NCBI GenBank assembly: GCA_050084985.1
Contig: JBITNC010000001.1
Location: forward strand, 9,982,001 to 10,046,000
Direction: 5' to 3'
Length of the DNA stretch: 64,000 bases
Source of the DNA: Nageia nagi
Taxonomy: Eukaryota; Pinophyta
Shown here: positions 12,600 to 23,639 of the stretch, piece after piece
Layout of the letters: each line of letters starts with the position of its first letter
How positions within the stretch are numbered: the first letter of the stretch is position 1
Position numbers and translations under genes: made by a program
The notes under the pieces: generated by a model
Told to the model about the DNA's origin: nothing
Database searches by the model: none
What the model saw: the letters and a program-made list of their open reading frames with translations, nothing else

Positions 12600-12969
12600 T
12601 TAGACAAATAAGAAAATTTTCTTTTCATGATAGATGTATCTTCCCAAGTGAAAGAAGACTCAGGATACTTGTCCCATTGTACTAGACATTCATTTATCTC
12701 CCTACTCCTCAATTCCTTAGTCATAAAAGATAGGATTTTAATAGGGAAAACTTTAATAACCTAAGGCTCCAACATCTGAAAGTTAGAAAAATCCAACACA
12801 TGAGAAGCGTTAGCAACATATTTTCTTAATATGGATACATGAAAGACATCATGCACCTTTGATAACTTAGTGACAAGGCAAGTTTATAAGTAATTGGATT
12901 TTTCTTTTCAACTATCTCAAAGGGACCAACAAATTGGGGATCCAATTTGGTAAACTTTATGGCACTTTT
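12600..12969 (-). pseudogene. Element B integrase C-terminus with chromodomain-like tail
   Basis: On the minus strand this reads KFTKLDPQFVGPF-like, then KKNPITYKLAL, KVHDVFHVSILRKYV and, near 12,640-12,760, a short module ending WDKYPESSFTWED. The phrase order (GPF, YKL.LP, HDVFHVS.L) is that of the Ty3/gypsy integrase C-terminal domain. The W.KYPES..TWE block resembles the end of a chromodomain, as in chromoviruses. Stops and small frame changes are present. The gene continues at 18,283 on the other side of element C. Confidence 0.65.
12965..12969. repeat. Target site duplication of element C, left
   Basis: CTTTT, repeated exactly at 18,283-18,287 on the far side of element C. The host sequence on the two sides joins to a continuous element B integrase. 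Confidence 0.9.
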
Positions 12970-13492
12970 TGAGAGAAATAATGGAGCTTACTGTCCATGG
13001 TTTATTGATGTCAATATATAGCCTTGGGTTCTCAACAACCGAATCCAAAAGGTTTACAAACTTACAAACAAGAAGTTAGAGAATTTACTATTCTCAACAA
13101 CTTTACAGATCATAGCCATCTCAGTCCAGGAGAAGTAGCTAAACATGAGATAACAATACTCCAAACAAAGCTTAAAACATGCCTAATACGATAACAAACA
13201 AACCCCTAAAATATGAAGACAAAACAAATAGTAACAAGAAAGTTGTTACAAAAATAAACTCATTCTGCCTGCACACTGTCGTTTTCTCTACACAGCGATC
13301 GACAGCGATCTTATAGGATCATCGACGATCGGTGGAAATTGGTGACGATCGTAATCGGTGGCGATCGGTGGCAATCGGTGGTGATCGGTGGCAATCGATG
13401 GCGATCGATGGTGATCAGTGGCGATCTCTGTCATAGGTGGATTTATTCCAGAACATTGCAAAAACACATATTATGGAGTCAAAGCTCCAACA
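12970..13492 (-). repeat. Element C 3' LTR
   Basis: 523 bp, near-identical to 17,756-18,282. On the minus strand it starts TGTTGGAGCTTTG at 13,492 and ends TTTCTCTCA at 12,970. Near its 5' end lies a block of about 10-bp repeats (13,318-13,432). A TATA-like CTATAA follows at 13,316-13,311, and an AATAAA near 13,000 could serve polyadenylation (inference). Confidence 0.95.
13318..13432 (-). repeat. 10-bp minisatellite in element C 3' LTR
   Basis: Tandem copies of a 10-bp unit, consensus about GATCGGTGGC on the plus strand, with variants AATCGGTGGC, GATCGATGGC and GATCAGTGGC. The equivalent block in the 5' LTR (18,108-18,220) has the same period but a different order of variants, so it has changed since insertion faster than the rest of the LTR. 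Its place upstream of a TATA-like box suggests a repeated enhancer, as known for U3 repeats of Tnt1 and Tto1 in tobacco (family knowledge; the function here is inference). Confidence 0.85.
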
Positions 13493-14409
13493 TGCTCCCC
13501 CTTGATGCTGAGGGGACTAACTAGCAAGTCTCTCAGTATCATAAACTGAGTTTTGTTTACTCCTTTGGTAAATAAATCTGCTATATTCTCCTTGGTGTTG
13601 ATGTGTTCCAAATCAACAATCTTCTTCTCCACCATGTCTCTGATGAAATGGTATTTCATATCAAAATGTTTGGACCTGCTGTGATGTACTGGATTATTTG
13701 CAAGTTGAATTGCACTAGCATTATCACAAAACAACTTAGTAGCATCTCTTTGTTGCTCACCAAGTTCTTCAAGAATCTTTCTCAACCACAATGCTTGGGT
13801 GCTTGCACTTGTGATTGCAATGTATTCTACCTCTATAGAAGATAGTGCAACGGTTGTTTGCTTCTTAGAACTCCATGTGATTAGTCCTGATCCAATGTTG
13901 AAGCAATTTCTGGAAGTAGACTTTCTATCATCAATATTGCTTCCCCAATCTGAATCACTATAGCCAACAAGTTTCACCTTGCTTTCTTTGTAGTAATGGA
14001 TGCCAAAACCAATGGTGCCTTTGATGTACCTCATGATCCTCTTGGTAGCCTTCATGTGAGTTTCGGTAGGTTCACTCATGTACCTAGAAATAAAAGAAAT
14101 AGCACATGCAATATCTGGATGAGTATTAGTGAGAAACATAAGACTCCCAACCATACTCCTATATGTGGTGACATCTACCCTTTCACTACCATCTTCCTTA
14201 CTCAATAACTCCCCATGAGCAATTGGAGTAGGAACTGGTTTACAATTTTCCATGCCATATTTGGACAACATATCTTTGGCATATTTGGTTTGACAAATAA
14301 AAATTTCACTATCATTTTGATACACTTCCATACCTAGGAAATAATGCATGAGACCTAGGTCTTTCATATCAAACTCTTTCATCATAGACTCTTTAAACTC
14401 TTCATTCAT
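13471..14409 (-). pseudogene. Element C RT C-terminus and RNase H
   Basis: 312 open codons. The first part is the end of the copia RT (FDMKDLGLMHYFLGMEVY, KYAKDMLSKYGM, CKPVPTPI). The second is RNase H, with YSDSDWG, DDRKSTS, ALSSIEVEYIA, CDNASAIQLANNP and KHFDMKYHFIRD. The key acidic residues of the copia RNase H appear present. The frame ends at 13,471, inside the 3' LTR, after translating the purine tract as KGEH. It is separated from the upstream RT by a 1-base frameshift at about 14,408. Confidence 0.9.
13493..13503 (-). other. Element C polypurine tract
   Basis: The minus strand reads AAGGGGGAGCA directly before the TG of the 3' LTR. It would prime plus-strand DNA synthesis. The pol reading frame runs through it and ends a few codons inside the LTR. 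Confidence 0.85.
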
Positions 14410-14990
14410 CTATCATTGCTTCCCATGTAAATCAAATCATCTACATACAAGCATACAATCATAATATCATTACATTTTTTTAAATAATAGAGAGTAGGCT
14501 CACTCTTGCTTTTCACAAGACCATATTGATGAAAGTATCCATCAATCCTTGAGTACCAAGCTCTAGGAGCTTGTTTGAGGCCATACAAGGCCTTCTTCAA
14601 TTTGTAGACCATGTCCTCTTTGCCTTTGATCTCAAATCCTTGAGGTTGTTGTACATATACCTCTTCTTGTATGTATCCATTCAAGAATGCACTCTTCACA
14701 TCAAGATGATGCACTCTCCATCCTTTTTGGGCAGCCAAGGATAGAACCAATCTAATTGTCTCTTGCCTTGCAACGGGTGCAAAAGTCTCCTCATAATCAA
14801 TGCCATACTTTTGAGTGTAACCTTTTGCCACTAGTCTTGCTTTGTGTTTTTGAATAGTGCCATTTGCATTATACTTTGTCTTGTAGACCCACTTGGAGCC
14901 TACTACCTTCTTTCCTTGGGAAGCTCAACTAGCTCCCAAGTATCATTTTTCTTGATGGAGTCCATCTCCTCTTGCATTGCTTTCATCCAC
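14406..14990 (-). pseudogene. Element C reverse transcriptase
   Basis: Open from about 14,910 to 14,406. Copia RT blocks are clear: [59 protein letters not shown] and the catalytic [14 protein letters not shown], intact. Upstream, near 14,915, a 1-base loss shifts the frame inside the [13 protein letters not shown] block. TGA and a frame change end it at 14,406. RT would copy the element RNA in cytoplasmic particles. The catalytic aspartates are kept, unlike elements A and D. Confidence 0.9.
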
Positions 14991-15010
14991 AAATCATTAG
15001 TACATGCAAT

Positions 15011-16209
15011 TTAATAACAAGAAGGTTCAACATTAATTATACTCATCAAAGCATAATTTACCACATCACCTTTTGATTCACCATCATTGCTATCTCCATA
15101 CAAGTGCATATTTTGAAGACTATTAACAACACTTTCCATTTCTTTAGCTTGTGCTCTTGTTATTCTTCTACCAAAGTTTTGATCAAGCATTTGTGATGAT
15201 GGATGATCAATCAAAAATTTCTTATGTTTCTTTAAATTTATTTTTGCTTCCTCCAAAGAACCATCACTAGAGGATTTTGAACTTGGTGAAGAACATGGGC
15301 TAGAATTGGAAGAACTTACTTGATTACCATCTTGAGGTATCTTTGCTTGCTTGAGCTGAATCTTTGCTTGCACATTTGGAGAGCCACTATCATTGGAATC
15401 ACCATCCAAATAGTATTTTTGATGACCCCATGCTCCCCCTTCATCAAAAATCACATCTCTAGATATAATAAGCTTTTTAGTTTTTGGATTGTACAATCTC
15501 CATGCTTTGGTATTTTCACAATACCCAATAAAGATACATGGTTCACTTTTTGCATCAAGATTTTGCCTTTTTTCTTTTGGAACATGAGCATAGGCTAAAC
15601 AACCAAAAACTTTCAAATGTGCAACAGTTGGCTTTTTGCCATACCAAGCTTCATATGGTGTCACCCCATCCAAACTAGAGGTAGGACATCTATTCAAGAG
15701 ATACATGGCTGTCCTAATTGCCTCCCCCCAATACATATTTGATAAATTCTTAGTTTGGAGCATACTTCTAGCCATATTATTCAAGGTTCTATTCTTTCTT
15801 TCAGCCACTCCATTTTGTTGTGGTGTATATGCACTTGTTAATTGCCTTTTAATTCCACAATTATTACAAAAATTGAAGAATTCATTGGAACAAAATTCAC
15901 CTCCTCTATCACTTCTTAAACACTTGATTGCATACCCAATTTCATTTTCCACTTTTATTTTTAATTATTTTAATTTATCAAATGTCTCATCTTTAGTTTT
16001 CAAGAAGTACACCCAACACATTCTTGAAAAATCATCAATGAAAGTGAGGAAGTAGTAGTTCTTACCAAGACTTTGAGTTTGCATAGGTCCACACAAATCA
16101 CTATGCACCAATTGTAGGGGATAGGAAGCCCTCCATGCTTGATCTTTTGGAAAGCTTTCTCTTTAATGCTTTCCCAATACACATCCTTCACAAATCTTCT
16201 TTGGATCAT
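15011..16209 (-). pseudogene. Element C integrase
   Basis: The catalytic core is in three pieces. Near 16,000-16,120 is a D-containing HSDLCGP-type block and [15 protein letters not shown], in a frame shifted from gag-protease. A stop (TAA) lies at 15,965-15,967. Then 15,952-15,011 is open, with CLRSDRGGEF (second Asp), YTPQQNGVAERKNRT (Glu), the VFGCLAYAHVP block and FIGY. The C-terminal part is serine-rich. It would insert the DNA copy into the genome. The frame ends at 15,011 with TAA, before the RT. Confidence 0.85.
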
Positions 16210-17623
16210 CTACTTTTGGAAGCCCATAAACCATCTCTTGAGAATCCAATGTCTTCAAACTTGAGAAATTTAAATGCCCATATCTCAAGTGCCACAACCA
16301 ATTTTTATTATCAATAGCCACATGTGCAAAAATGGTACCTTGCTCCCCAAATTTGAGAGGGAACAATCTATTTTTGGTCATTGGAATATTAGTAACAAGC
16401 CTATTCCCACTATCAAAAATCTTGCAAGCATTCTTTGCAAATAAAAGACTATAATTGTGCTCCATCATTTGACCAACACTCAAGAGATTATACTTCAAAT
16501 TGGGAATATGATAAACATCCTTTACCTTCTTAATACCTTCTTTGGTGTGCACATCCATAGCTCTAATTCCTTCAACATGCAAGGCTTTATCATCTCCAAG
16601 AGTGATCTTGGACTTATATGAGTTATTGATTGAAGAAAATAATTCTCCATTACCAGTCATATGATTGCTACAACCAGTATCAAGAAGCCATGTTTTTCCC
16701 ATGTTTTGATCAGATTTTCCATATGACAAGAAGAGTGAGGAAGGCTCTCCTTCCTCTCCATAGTTTGCACTCTCCTTTGCTTCATTTGCAGCCTTTGTTC
16801 TACACTCTTTCTCAAAGTGTCCATATTTATGGCAATAGTAACATTGCTTGTTACTTTTATCACCTCTTCCACTTCCTCTACCTTGAGGACCTTTTCTTCC
16901 TCTTCCTCTAAAGGGAGATCTTCCTCTACCTCTTCCATGGCCTTTGGCTTGGCCACTAGTTTCACCCTCTTTGGATGAAAAAGCTTTTTCTTCCATGCCT
17001 CCAAGATGTGGAGTTGAAGAAAACCTTTCCTCATGAGACATTAATGATCCTATGAGCTGATCATAGGTGAGAGTAGATAGATCCTTACTCTCCTCAATCA
17101 CAATGGAGACTTGGGTCCACTTGGGCAAAAGTGTTCTCAACACCTTTTTGAAAATCACCTCATTCTCTACTTCTTCTCTAAGAGCTCTCATTTTGTCTAC
17201 ACAAATCTTGGCTCTCAAATAATAGTCTCCAACCTTCTCATCTTCTCTCATCTTGAGATTTTCAAACTCCATTTTGAGAGTTTGCAACCTCACTTGATTG
17301 ACTTGTTTGCTACCTTCATAGCTCTCCTTCAAGACTTTCCAAGCTTCTTAGGCTGAAGTGCAACTTGTGATTCTTGGATAGATGGATTCATCTGAGGTAG
17401 CTTGAATGAAGTACATTGCCATGCTATTCTTATTTTGTGCCTCCTTCAAGGTTTGCTTTTGGGCAACTAGAACTAGACTCCAATCAGTAGGTTCATCATA
17501 GCCTTCTTCTATGATATCCCAATAGCCTTTACCAATGAGCAAATGCCTCATTTTGGTAGACCAATAATCATAGTTTTCTCCTTTGAATTCTGGAATTGGA
17601 ACATTCCCATTTGAATTTGCCAT
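16163..17623 (-). pseudogene. Element C gag and protease
   Basis: Start taken at ATG 17,623 (MANSNGNVPIPEFKGENYDY), a typical copia Gag N-terminus; the open frame further upstream lacks a good start. An in-frame TAA at 17,348-17,350 interrupts EAWKVLKESYEG. Next come the UBN2-type Gag core (VRLQTLKMEFENLKM), an Arg/Gly-rich stretch, the zinc knuckle CYYCHKYGHFEKEC, the protease active site WLLDTGCSNHMTG, and the pre-integrase block LWHLRYGHLNFSSL with CEGC. The frame ends at 16,163, where integrase continues in another frame. Confidence 0.9.
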
Positions 17624-17741
17624 TGCTACAATCACAATTGACAATCTTCTTCCAAGAGTTGTTGGATCCTCCTCAACTAAAGCTTTCAAAACTTCATACA
17701 AGTCACCTCACTCACTACTCAATCCCAATAGATTGAACTAG

Positions 17742-17753
17742 CTCTGATACCAT
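17742..17753 (-). other. Element C primer-binding site
   Basis: The minus strand reads TGGTATCAGAGC, the standard complement of the 3' end of plant initiator tRNA-Met, two bases inside the 5' LTR. It would prime minus-strand DNA synthesis. Confidence 0.93.
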
Positions 17754-17755
17754 AA

Positions 17756-18282
17756 TGAGAGAAATAATGGAGCTTACTGTCCATGGTTTATTGATGTCAA
17801 TATATAGCCTTGGGTTCTCAACAATCGAATCCACAAGGTTTACAAACTTACAAACAAGAAGTTAGAGAATTTACTATTCTCAACAACATTACAGATCATA
17901 GCCATCTCAGTCCAGGAGAAGTAGCTAAACATGAGATAACAATACTCCAAACATAGCTTAAAACATGCCTAATAAGATAACAAACAAACCCCTAAAATAT
18001 GAAGACAAAACAAACAGTAACAAGAAAGTTGTTACAAAAACAAACTCATTCTACCCGCACACTGTCGTTTTCTCTACACAGCGATCGACAGCGATCTTAT
18101 AGGATCATCGACGATCGGTGGAAATCGTTGGCGATCGACGGCAATCGGTGGCGATCGACGGTAATCGATGGCGATCGGTGGCAATCGATGGCGATCGGCG
18201 GTGATCGGTGGCGATCTCTGTCATAGGCGGATTTATTCCAGAACATTGCAAAAACACATATTATGGAGTCAAAGCTCCAACA
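17756..18282 (-). repeat. Element C 5' LTR
   Basis: 527 bp, matching 12,970-13,492 with about 10 substitutions outside the repeat block. The TATA-like CTATAA on the minus strand, after the 10-bp repeats (about 18,101), would place the RNA start near 18,065 (inference). Confidence 0.95.
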
Positions 18283-19129
18283 CTTTTATGGGTCAAAATT
18301 GTAGAAATACTTTATCATCCATAGCAAATTCTTGAGGAGTTCTAATGATAGCAACATAATTCTTTTGATGATCAACAACTTTTTTGAGCCTTTGTCATAT
18401 TGACTTGAGTTGCTCTTCAATTTTATTTTACATACTAGGTTGGATCATCACCAGATCCTCTTGATTTTCCCAAGAGAGAGGAGTTTTGCTTCTTTTCCTA
18501 AAGATGAATGGTATCTATTATTGTAGGAAAACTCAACTAAATATAGGTAATATTCCCATTTATTCTTGTGTTCCATGCAATACATTCTAAGCATGTCTTC
18601 AAGAACTTTGTTCACATGTTTAGTATGTCCATCTATCTATGGATGATATGCTAACTCATATTTAATTTTGTGCCCAATGTCTTATGTAACAATTTCTAAA
18701 AGATGAAGGTGAACTTTGAATCTCTCTCTAAGATTATTACCTCTAGAAATCCATGTAATCTAAATATCTCATGTGCAAATTTATTTGCTACAATAGGAGA
18801 ATCATTAATGGTATTTCTAGGTATAAAGTGTACTACCATGGTTAATCTATAAACCACTACCAAAATTGAGTCATGATGGAACTTTATTGTCAGCAAACCA
18901 ACAATACAATCCATCAATATTACATGCCATTTATGTGTGGGGACATCATGTGGATATAGATATCCTCCAGGATGTTGATGCTCTACCTTTACTTTCTAAA
19001 ATTTGAAACACTTAGACATAAATTTTGCTATATCTCTCTTCATTCCATCCTGATAAAATTTTATTTCAGATATTTCCTCATTTTTGTACCTCTAGGATGA
19101 GCTACATATGGAGGTCAATGTGCTTCTTT
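18283..19129 (-). pseudogene. Element B integrase core relic
   Basis: An open stretch at 18,696-18,917 translates as MDCIVGLLTIKFHHDSILVV, then LTMVVHFIP and FRLHGFLEVII followed by a RDSKFT block: the central core of a Ty3/gypsy integrase with its second catalytic aspartate. DRLTK and ISDRDSKF are altered to YRLTM and ILERDSKF. The zinc-binding part and H2C2 lie to the right, near 18,960-19,120. Stops are frequent. The C-terminus continues beyond element C at 12,969. Confidence 0.75.
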
Positions 19130-19826
19130 CAATAAAATCCTAATATGATGAGGTACCCTTCCTCATCAATTCTTGGATATATTCATAATAATGATCCTCT
19201 TGTTGTATGATCCTAAATTTATCAAATAAATTAAATTGACTCCTAGTCATGGCTTTGAAATATCATCAATAGCTTTAACATGTTGTCAATGACTTAGGGC
19301 ATCTGCTACCTTATTTTCTTTCTCTTTCATGTATTCAATACTAAAATCATATTCAACTAGGAACTCCATCCATTACCTTTGCCTAAAATTTAAATTTGGT
19401 TGAGTAAAAATATATTTCAAACTTTGATGATCTATCTCAATTATGCTTCTTGCATGATAAAATTTCTTAAGTCATCATTTTCAATAATGATCAATCTATC
19501 CTTGAAATAAAGGATTCCATATTTTTCAATAAAATCCTAATATGATGAGGTACTCTTCCTCATTAATTCCTAGATAGATTCACCATAAGGATCCTCTTGC
19601 TTTAGGATCCTAACTTTATCAAAAAAATTAAATTAACTCCTAATCATTGCTTTGACATGTCATTAATGACATAGGGGATATGCAACCTTATTTTCTTTCC
19701 CTTTGATGTATTCAATACTAAAATCATATTCAGCTAGGAACTCCATCTATCACCTTTTCCTAGCATTGAAATCTAGTTGAGTGAACAAATATTTCAAACT
19801 TTGATGATCTATCTTAAGTTTGAAAG
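19130..19826 (-). repeat. 397-bp tandem duplication inside element B pol
   Basis: The sequence starting at 19,130 (caataaaatcctaatatgatg) recurs from 19,527 with the same start and stays alignable for about 300 bases, to about 19,826. Each copy encodes the end of RNase H (a FLAEYDFSIEY block) and the linker to integrase. The copies have diverged by substitutions and small gaps, so the duplication is old. No other element in the window shows it. Confidence 0.8.
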
Positions 19827-19829
19827 GTT

Positions 19830-20110
19830 TTCCCAAAAGATAGTGCCTCCACATTTTTAATGCATAAAATATGGCTACCAATTCAAGATCATGAGTTGCT
19901 TAATTCATCTAATGGGTCTTTAGTTTTCTAGATTCATATGTTAATGGGTTACCATTTTGTGAAAAAACTCCACCTAATCCTTCCAATGAAGCATCTATGC
20001 ATACTAAAAAATCACTATGTGGATTAGGGATAGTGAGTACAAGCATGGTATTGAGATTTTCTTTTAGGATAGCATAAGCTTTCTCACATTTTTCTTTCAA
20101 CTTAAAGACA
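19830..20110 (-). pseudogene. Element B RNase H relic
   Basis: The minus strand reads CEKAYAILKENLNTMLVLTI, then PHSDFLVCIDASLEGLGGVF and NGNPLTYESRKLK. This is the standard Ty3/gypsy RNase H with its first catalytic Asp (CIDAS). The remaining domain runs into the duplicated segment to the left. In-frame stops follow. Confidence 0.8.
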
Positions 20111-20231
20111 TTATTATTTTTCTTAAGGCTAGTTATAGGATTGGCTATTTTTGAAAAGTCCTTGAAAAATCTTTGGTAGTAGCCAGCTAACCTATAAAGC
20201 TTCTTATTTTAGTCACATTTTTTGGTGCAGG

Positions 20232-20960
20232 CTAACTCATTATTGCTTCCACTTTCTTAGGATCAACTAAGATCCCATTTGCAGAAGTAATATGGCCTAG
20301 GTATTGAATTTGTGAAACCTGAAATTCACATTTTGATAATTTTCCATATAATTGATTTCTTCTCAATACTTCTAAGGCCAACCTCAAACGATGGTTATGC
20401 TCCTCTTCATTTCTCCAATATGTGATAATATCATCAAGAAATACCAACACAAACTTATCAATATACTCTTGATATGCAATATTCATTAGATTCATGAAAG
20501 CTGAAAGGGCATTGGTCAACCCGAATGGTAGTACCACAAACTCATAGTTCAAGTACCTAGTTTTTAAAGATTTTTTGTGAGTATCTAAAATTTTAATCCT
20601 TAATTAATGATATCTCAATATTAATTCTATCTTATAAAATATAGTGGCATCCTTAATCTAACTAAATAAATCATCAATTATAGGTAGGGGATACCTATTT
20701 TTGATAGTGACTTTATTCAACATTTTGTAATTGATGCATAGCCTTAATGTACCATCCTTATTTTTTTACAAATAGAACTAAAGTGCCCCATGGAGATACA
20801 CTAGGTTTTATCAAACCCTTTTCTAAAAGATCCTACAATTGAACCTTTAACTCTTGTATTTCAATGGTATTCATTCTATATAGAGTTTTAGAAATAGGCT
20901 CTGCTCCAAGTACCAAATCTATTGAGAAGTCAAATTCTCATTTTGGAGGCAAACCCAGTA
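20232..20960 (-). pseudogene. Element B reverse transcriptase relic
   Basis: The open part (20,232-20,552) carries VVLPFGLTNALSAFMNLMN, then DKFVLVFLDDIITYWRNEEE and KCEFQVSQIQYLGHI, with the catalytic FLDDI block intact. Upstream (20,560-20,960) reads [18 protein letters not shown] and a GAEPISK block but with many stops. RT order PISK, SPWGAPV, FGLTNAP, FLDDI is kept. It would make the element DNA; this copy is dead. Confidence 0.85.
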
Positions 20961-21129
20961 GATCATTAGGGAATACATATTCATATTCTAATAGCCAAGG
21001 GTACTTATTTAACACCTCTATGTCCTTCTCATTTTGTTACACCTCTTTAACCTTGACTACATAGACCATCTCCCTTTTTCTTATATTTTTTTATTTACAT
21101 GGTTGTGACCAAATAGGGTTCAAAAGGCC

Positions 21130-21560
21130 CTTGATTACTGTAAACTTTATATCTTTTTTGGGACTCATCTATGTACACCACCCCATGTTTTCTAAAATTT
21201 GATTAATTCCTTATGATCCATTAACCAATCCATGCCCAAAATTATATCATAAGAGGCTAACATAACTACATACAAGTCCCAAATAGTAGTTCCTTTGGGT
21301 AACTCTATATCAATATCTCTAAAACATTATTTAATAGTGTACTTTTTTCTAGATCCAAACTCAACTTGCCAACCATTTGTGAAAAATTCTCATATCTTAG
21401 GCATATCTATTATTAAAGAATTTAAAATGAAGCTATCTATAGCACCATAATCTAATAAAATCTTAAAATATTTGCTAAATACTTTACCCAAGATTTGCAA
21501 GTGAGTGGCTTAACCTCTAGTTTGTGCTGACCCAATTATTACAAAGATTCAATGCTCCTT
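21130..21560 (-). pseudogene. Element B protease relic
   Basis: The minus strand reads LLDYGAIDSFI (active-site block, DYG in place of DSG) followed about 80 codons on by YDIILGMDWLMDHK, the conserved Ty3/gypsy protease/RT linker. Stops interrupt it. It lies between gag and RT as expected. Confidence 0.65.
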
Positions 21561-21599
21561 TAGGTTGATCTATCTTCATTGGGAACTAATTTACGTAAT

Positions 21600-22444
21600 G
21601 GGCACTACCACAGTTCTAGGACCATCTCTAGGAGCCTTTTTCTATTCTAGAAACTTGTCTTTGGGCATATTCTGACTAACCCTTTTATTCTTGAAACCCT
21701 TAGTTGTGATTATTATACTATTGGATTTCATTCCATTATCCATGATTCTACTTTCAAAATTGTTGATTCTTCCTTTGGAAATTCTTTTTTTTATTATTTT
21801 TTCTTCCAAGTGACCTTTTCTCAAACTTGGGTGGATTTCTTTCATTAGGATCATTATGGTGATTATCTTTGATTTTCTTGTTACATGGTTGTTGGGCTTG
21901 ATGTTCTTTCTCCTATTTCAAGAATCATGCATACTTATTATTCTAGTAGATTTCTTTATCCTTTTCTTAAATAATATTATATTTCATGAAGGTTTTCTTA
22001 ATACCCAAGTTTTTTTCTTCTCTCTATGCAAGATCATGCACATCCTTAAGCATCTTAGGGATTAACATATTTACCACAGTCTTAATTTTGGTATCTAGCC
22101 CAACAAGGAATCTATGGACCTTCAAATGATTCTTATATTTAGGAACATATTTAAGTAGCATGATAAATTTCTAGTGGTAACTTTGTACGCTCATGGATCC
22201 TTGTTGTAAACTATAATATTCTTCATACTTCTTTTCGTAAAAGAGTTGTGGGATGAATCTTTTACAAAAGGCTACAATAAATTCCTTCCACTTTAGATAC
22301 TAAATCTCATGCTCAATCTTATAAGAGTTCCACCATTCTAATGCAATGTCCTAAAAATTATAAGTAGCACACACTATCTTGGACTCAGGATACAAATTCT
22401 TCATGACTTATTCCTACTAGATATTAGTTTTCTCTTCTTCTTGC
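21600..22444 (-). pseudogene. Element B gag (C-terminal part)
   Basis: The minus strand translates as a chromovirus Gag core with stops: IALEWWNSYKIEHE, FIVAFCKRFIPQLFYEKKYE, LQQGSMSVQSYH and LLKYVPKYKNHLKVHRFLVG. Below 21,860 is a basic Lys/Asn-rich region (21,642-21,854). The N-terminal part of the same gag lies at 40,021-40,447, separated by element D. The 5-bp duplication CTTGC marks both break points. Confidence 0.75.
22440..22444. repeat. Target site duplication of element D, left
   Basis: CTTGC, matched by 40,021-40,025 immediately after element D's right LTR. Both flanks are gag of element B. Confidence 0.85.
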
Positions 22445-22907
22445 TGAAAGGAGAACCTCCTCTACCCAAGATCAACCTTTAAGAACAATCCTACTTCTAA
22501 TAACTCTCAATCAATCACACACAAGATGACACAAGGATGTATAGTGGTTCCTCTCAAGAATGAAATTACTCCACTTCAACTCTAGATCTTTACTTCTCAA
22601 GAACAATTCTTACAATATTACTCAACATATCTTCTTACAAAGAATGAGAATAACTTTGCTCTATTCAAATGTATATTACAATAAGGTCAAGCTCTCTATT
22701 TATAGGAGAGAACCCCATCTTAACTCACATTAACCCACCTTTTTACCAAGGGTTTACATGAGGATAAGAAGGGTCAAGTTGCACATATTTAATTTTTAAA
22801 TACTAAAAAGGTATTTATAAATACTTTTTAGTATTTAGATGAATTAAGTATGAGAGACACTTTATTTTACTTAGATACTAAAAAATAATGCATTATTAAT
22901 TCTAACA
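22445..22907 (-). repeat. Element D 3' LTR (complete)
   Basis: 463 bp. Starts TGAAAGGAG and ends TCTAACA on the plus strand. Bases from 22,537 on match 39,652-40,020. It contains a TATA-like 'ctatttata' near 22,695. The minus strand just before it reads TTAAAGGTGAG, a degenerate purine tract shared with element E. Confidence 0.88.
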
Positions 22908-23639
22908 CTCACCTTTAATGCAATATTGGTATAGAATATAGTGAGAGAGTTCTCCTCCATAATATATACAATCAAATATAAGAACTATACATCTTGAGAA
23001 GTAATAGATCTTGGATAAGACTCAAATACTTAACCATTTTAATAAATAGTTTACAAAGCAATATTCATCAACCATATATGGTTCCAATATGTATTTTACA
23101 AGATGAGTCTCCGTAAGTTGCAAGAAGTAACTTGCAAGCTCCAAGCAACTCAAACACAAGATCAATTAGATGCATCATATATTCATATTATCATAAGATA
23201 GAGGAATAAAATAACACCATCCATAAACTAATCAAATGGTACACTACAAGTCATCACAAAGATGCTAGGCAAATCCAAAGTCAATTGTTGTATAAGAAAC
23301 ACATGTGTTGATCATCATTATCAAAAATAGGATATACATTCAATCATGCACATACAAATTCTTCACACATGGACAACTAAATAGTGCTAACATGCACATA
23401 CTAGTTCTTCATACATGGATATTTAAATAGTGCAAGAAGTGTACAGATATTTTCATCTTATATGGATAACTAAAAAATGCCAACATGCACTTACTAGTTC
23501 CTCATACATGGAGAATCAAAAAAATGTACATAAAGATCAACAATATACAATCCAAAAATCCTCAAAGGAGTAAAGTTTTCATCAAAAAAATATGAATTCA
23601 ACAAGAATTCAAACTCCACTCCCCCTTTAACTTCACCAA

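Larger units (their letters stand above)
12970..18282 (-). mobile_element. Element C: Ty1/copia retrotransposon, full length, recently inserted
   Basis: It has two LTRs (12,970-13,492 and 17,756-18,282) beginning TG and ending CA, flanked by the identical 5-bp duplication CTTTT at 12,965-12,969 and 18,283-18,287. A tRNA-Met-type primer-binding site follows the 5' LTR and a purine tract precedes the 3' LTR. Gag, protease, integrase, RT and RNase H follow in copia order on the minus strand. I count 10 substitutions between the LTRs outside their short-repeat block, so insertion was relatively recent. Coding is still broken by two in-frame stops and about three frameshifts. Confidence 0.95.
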
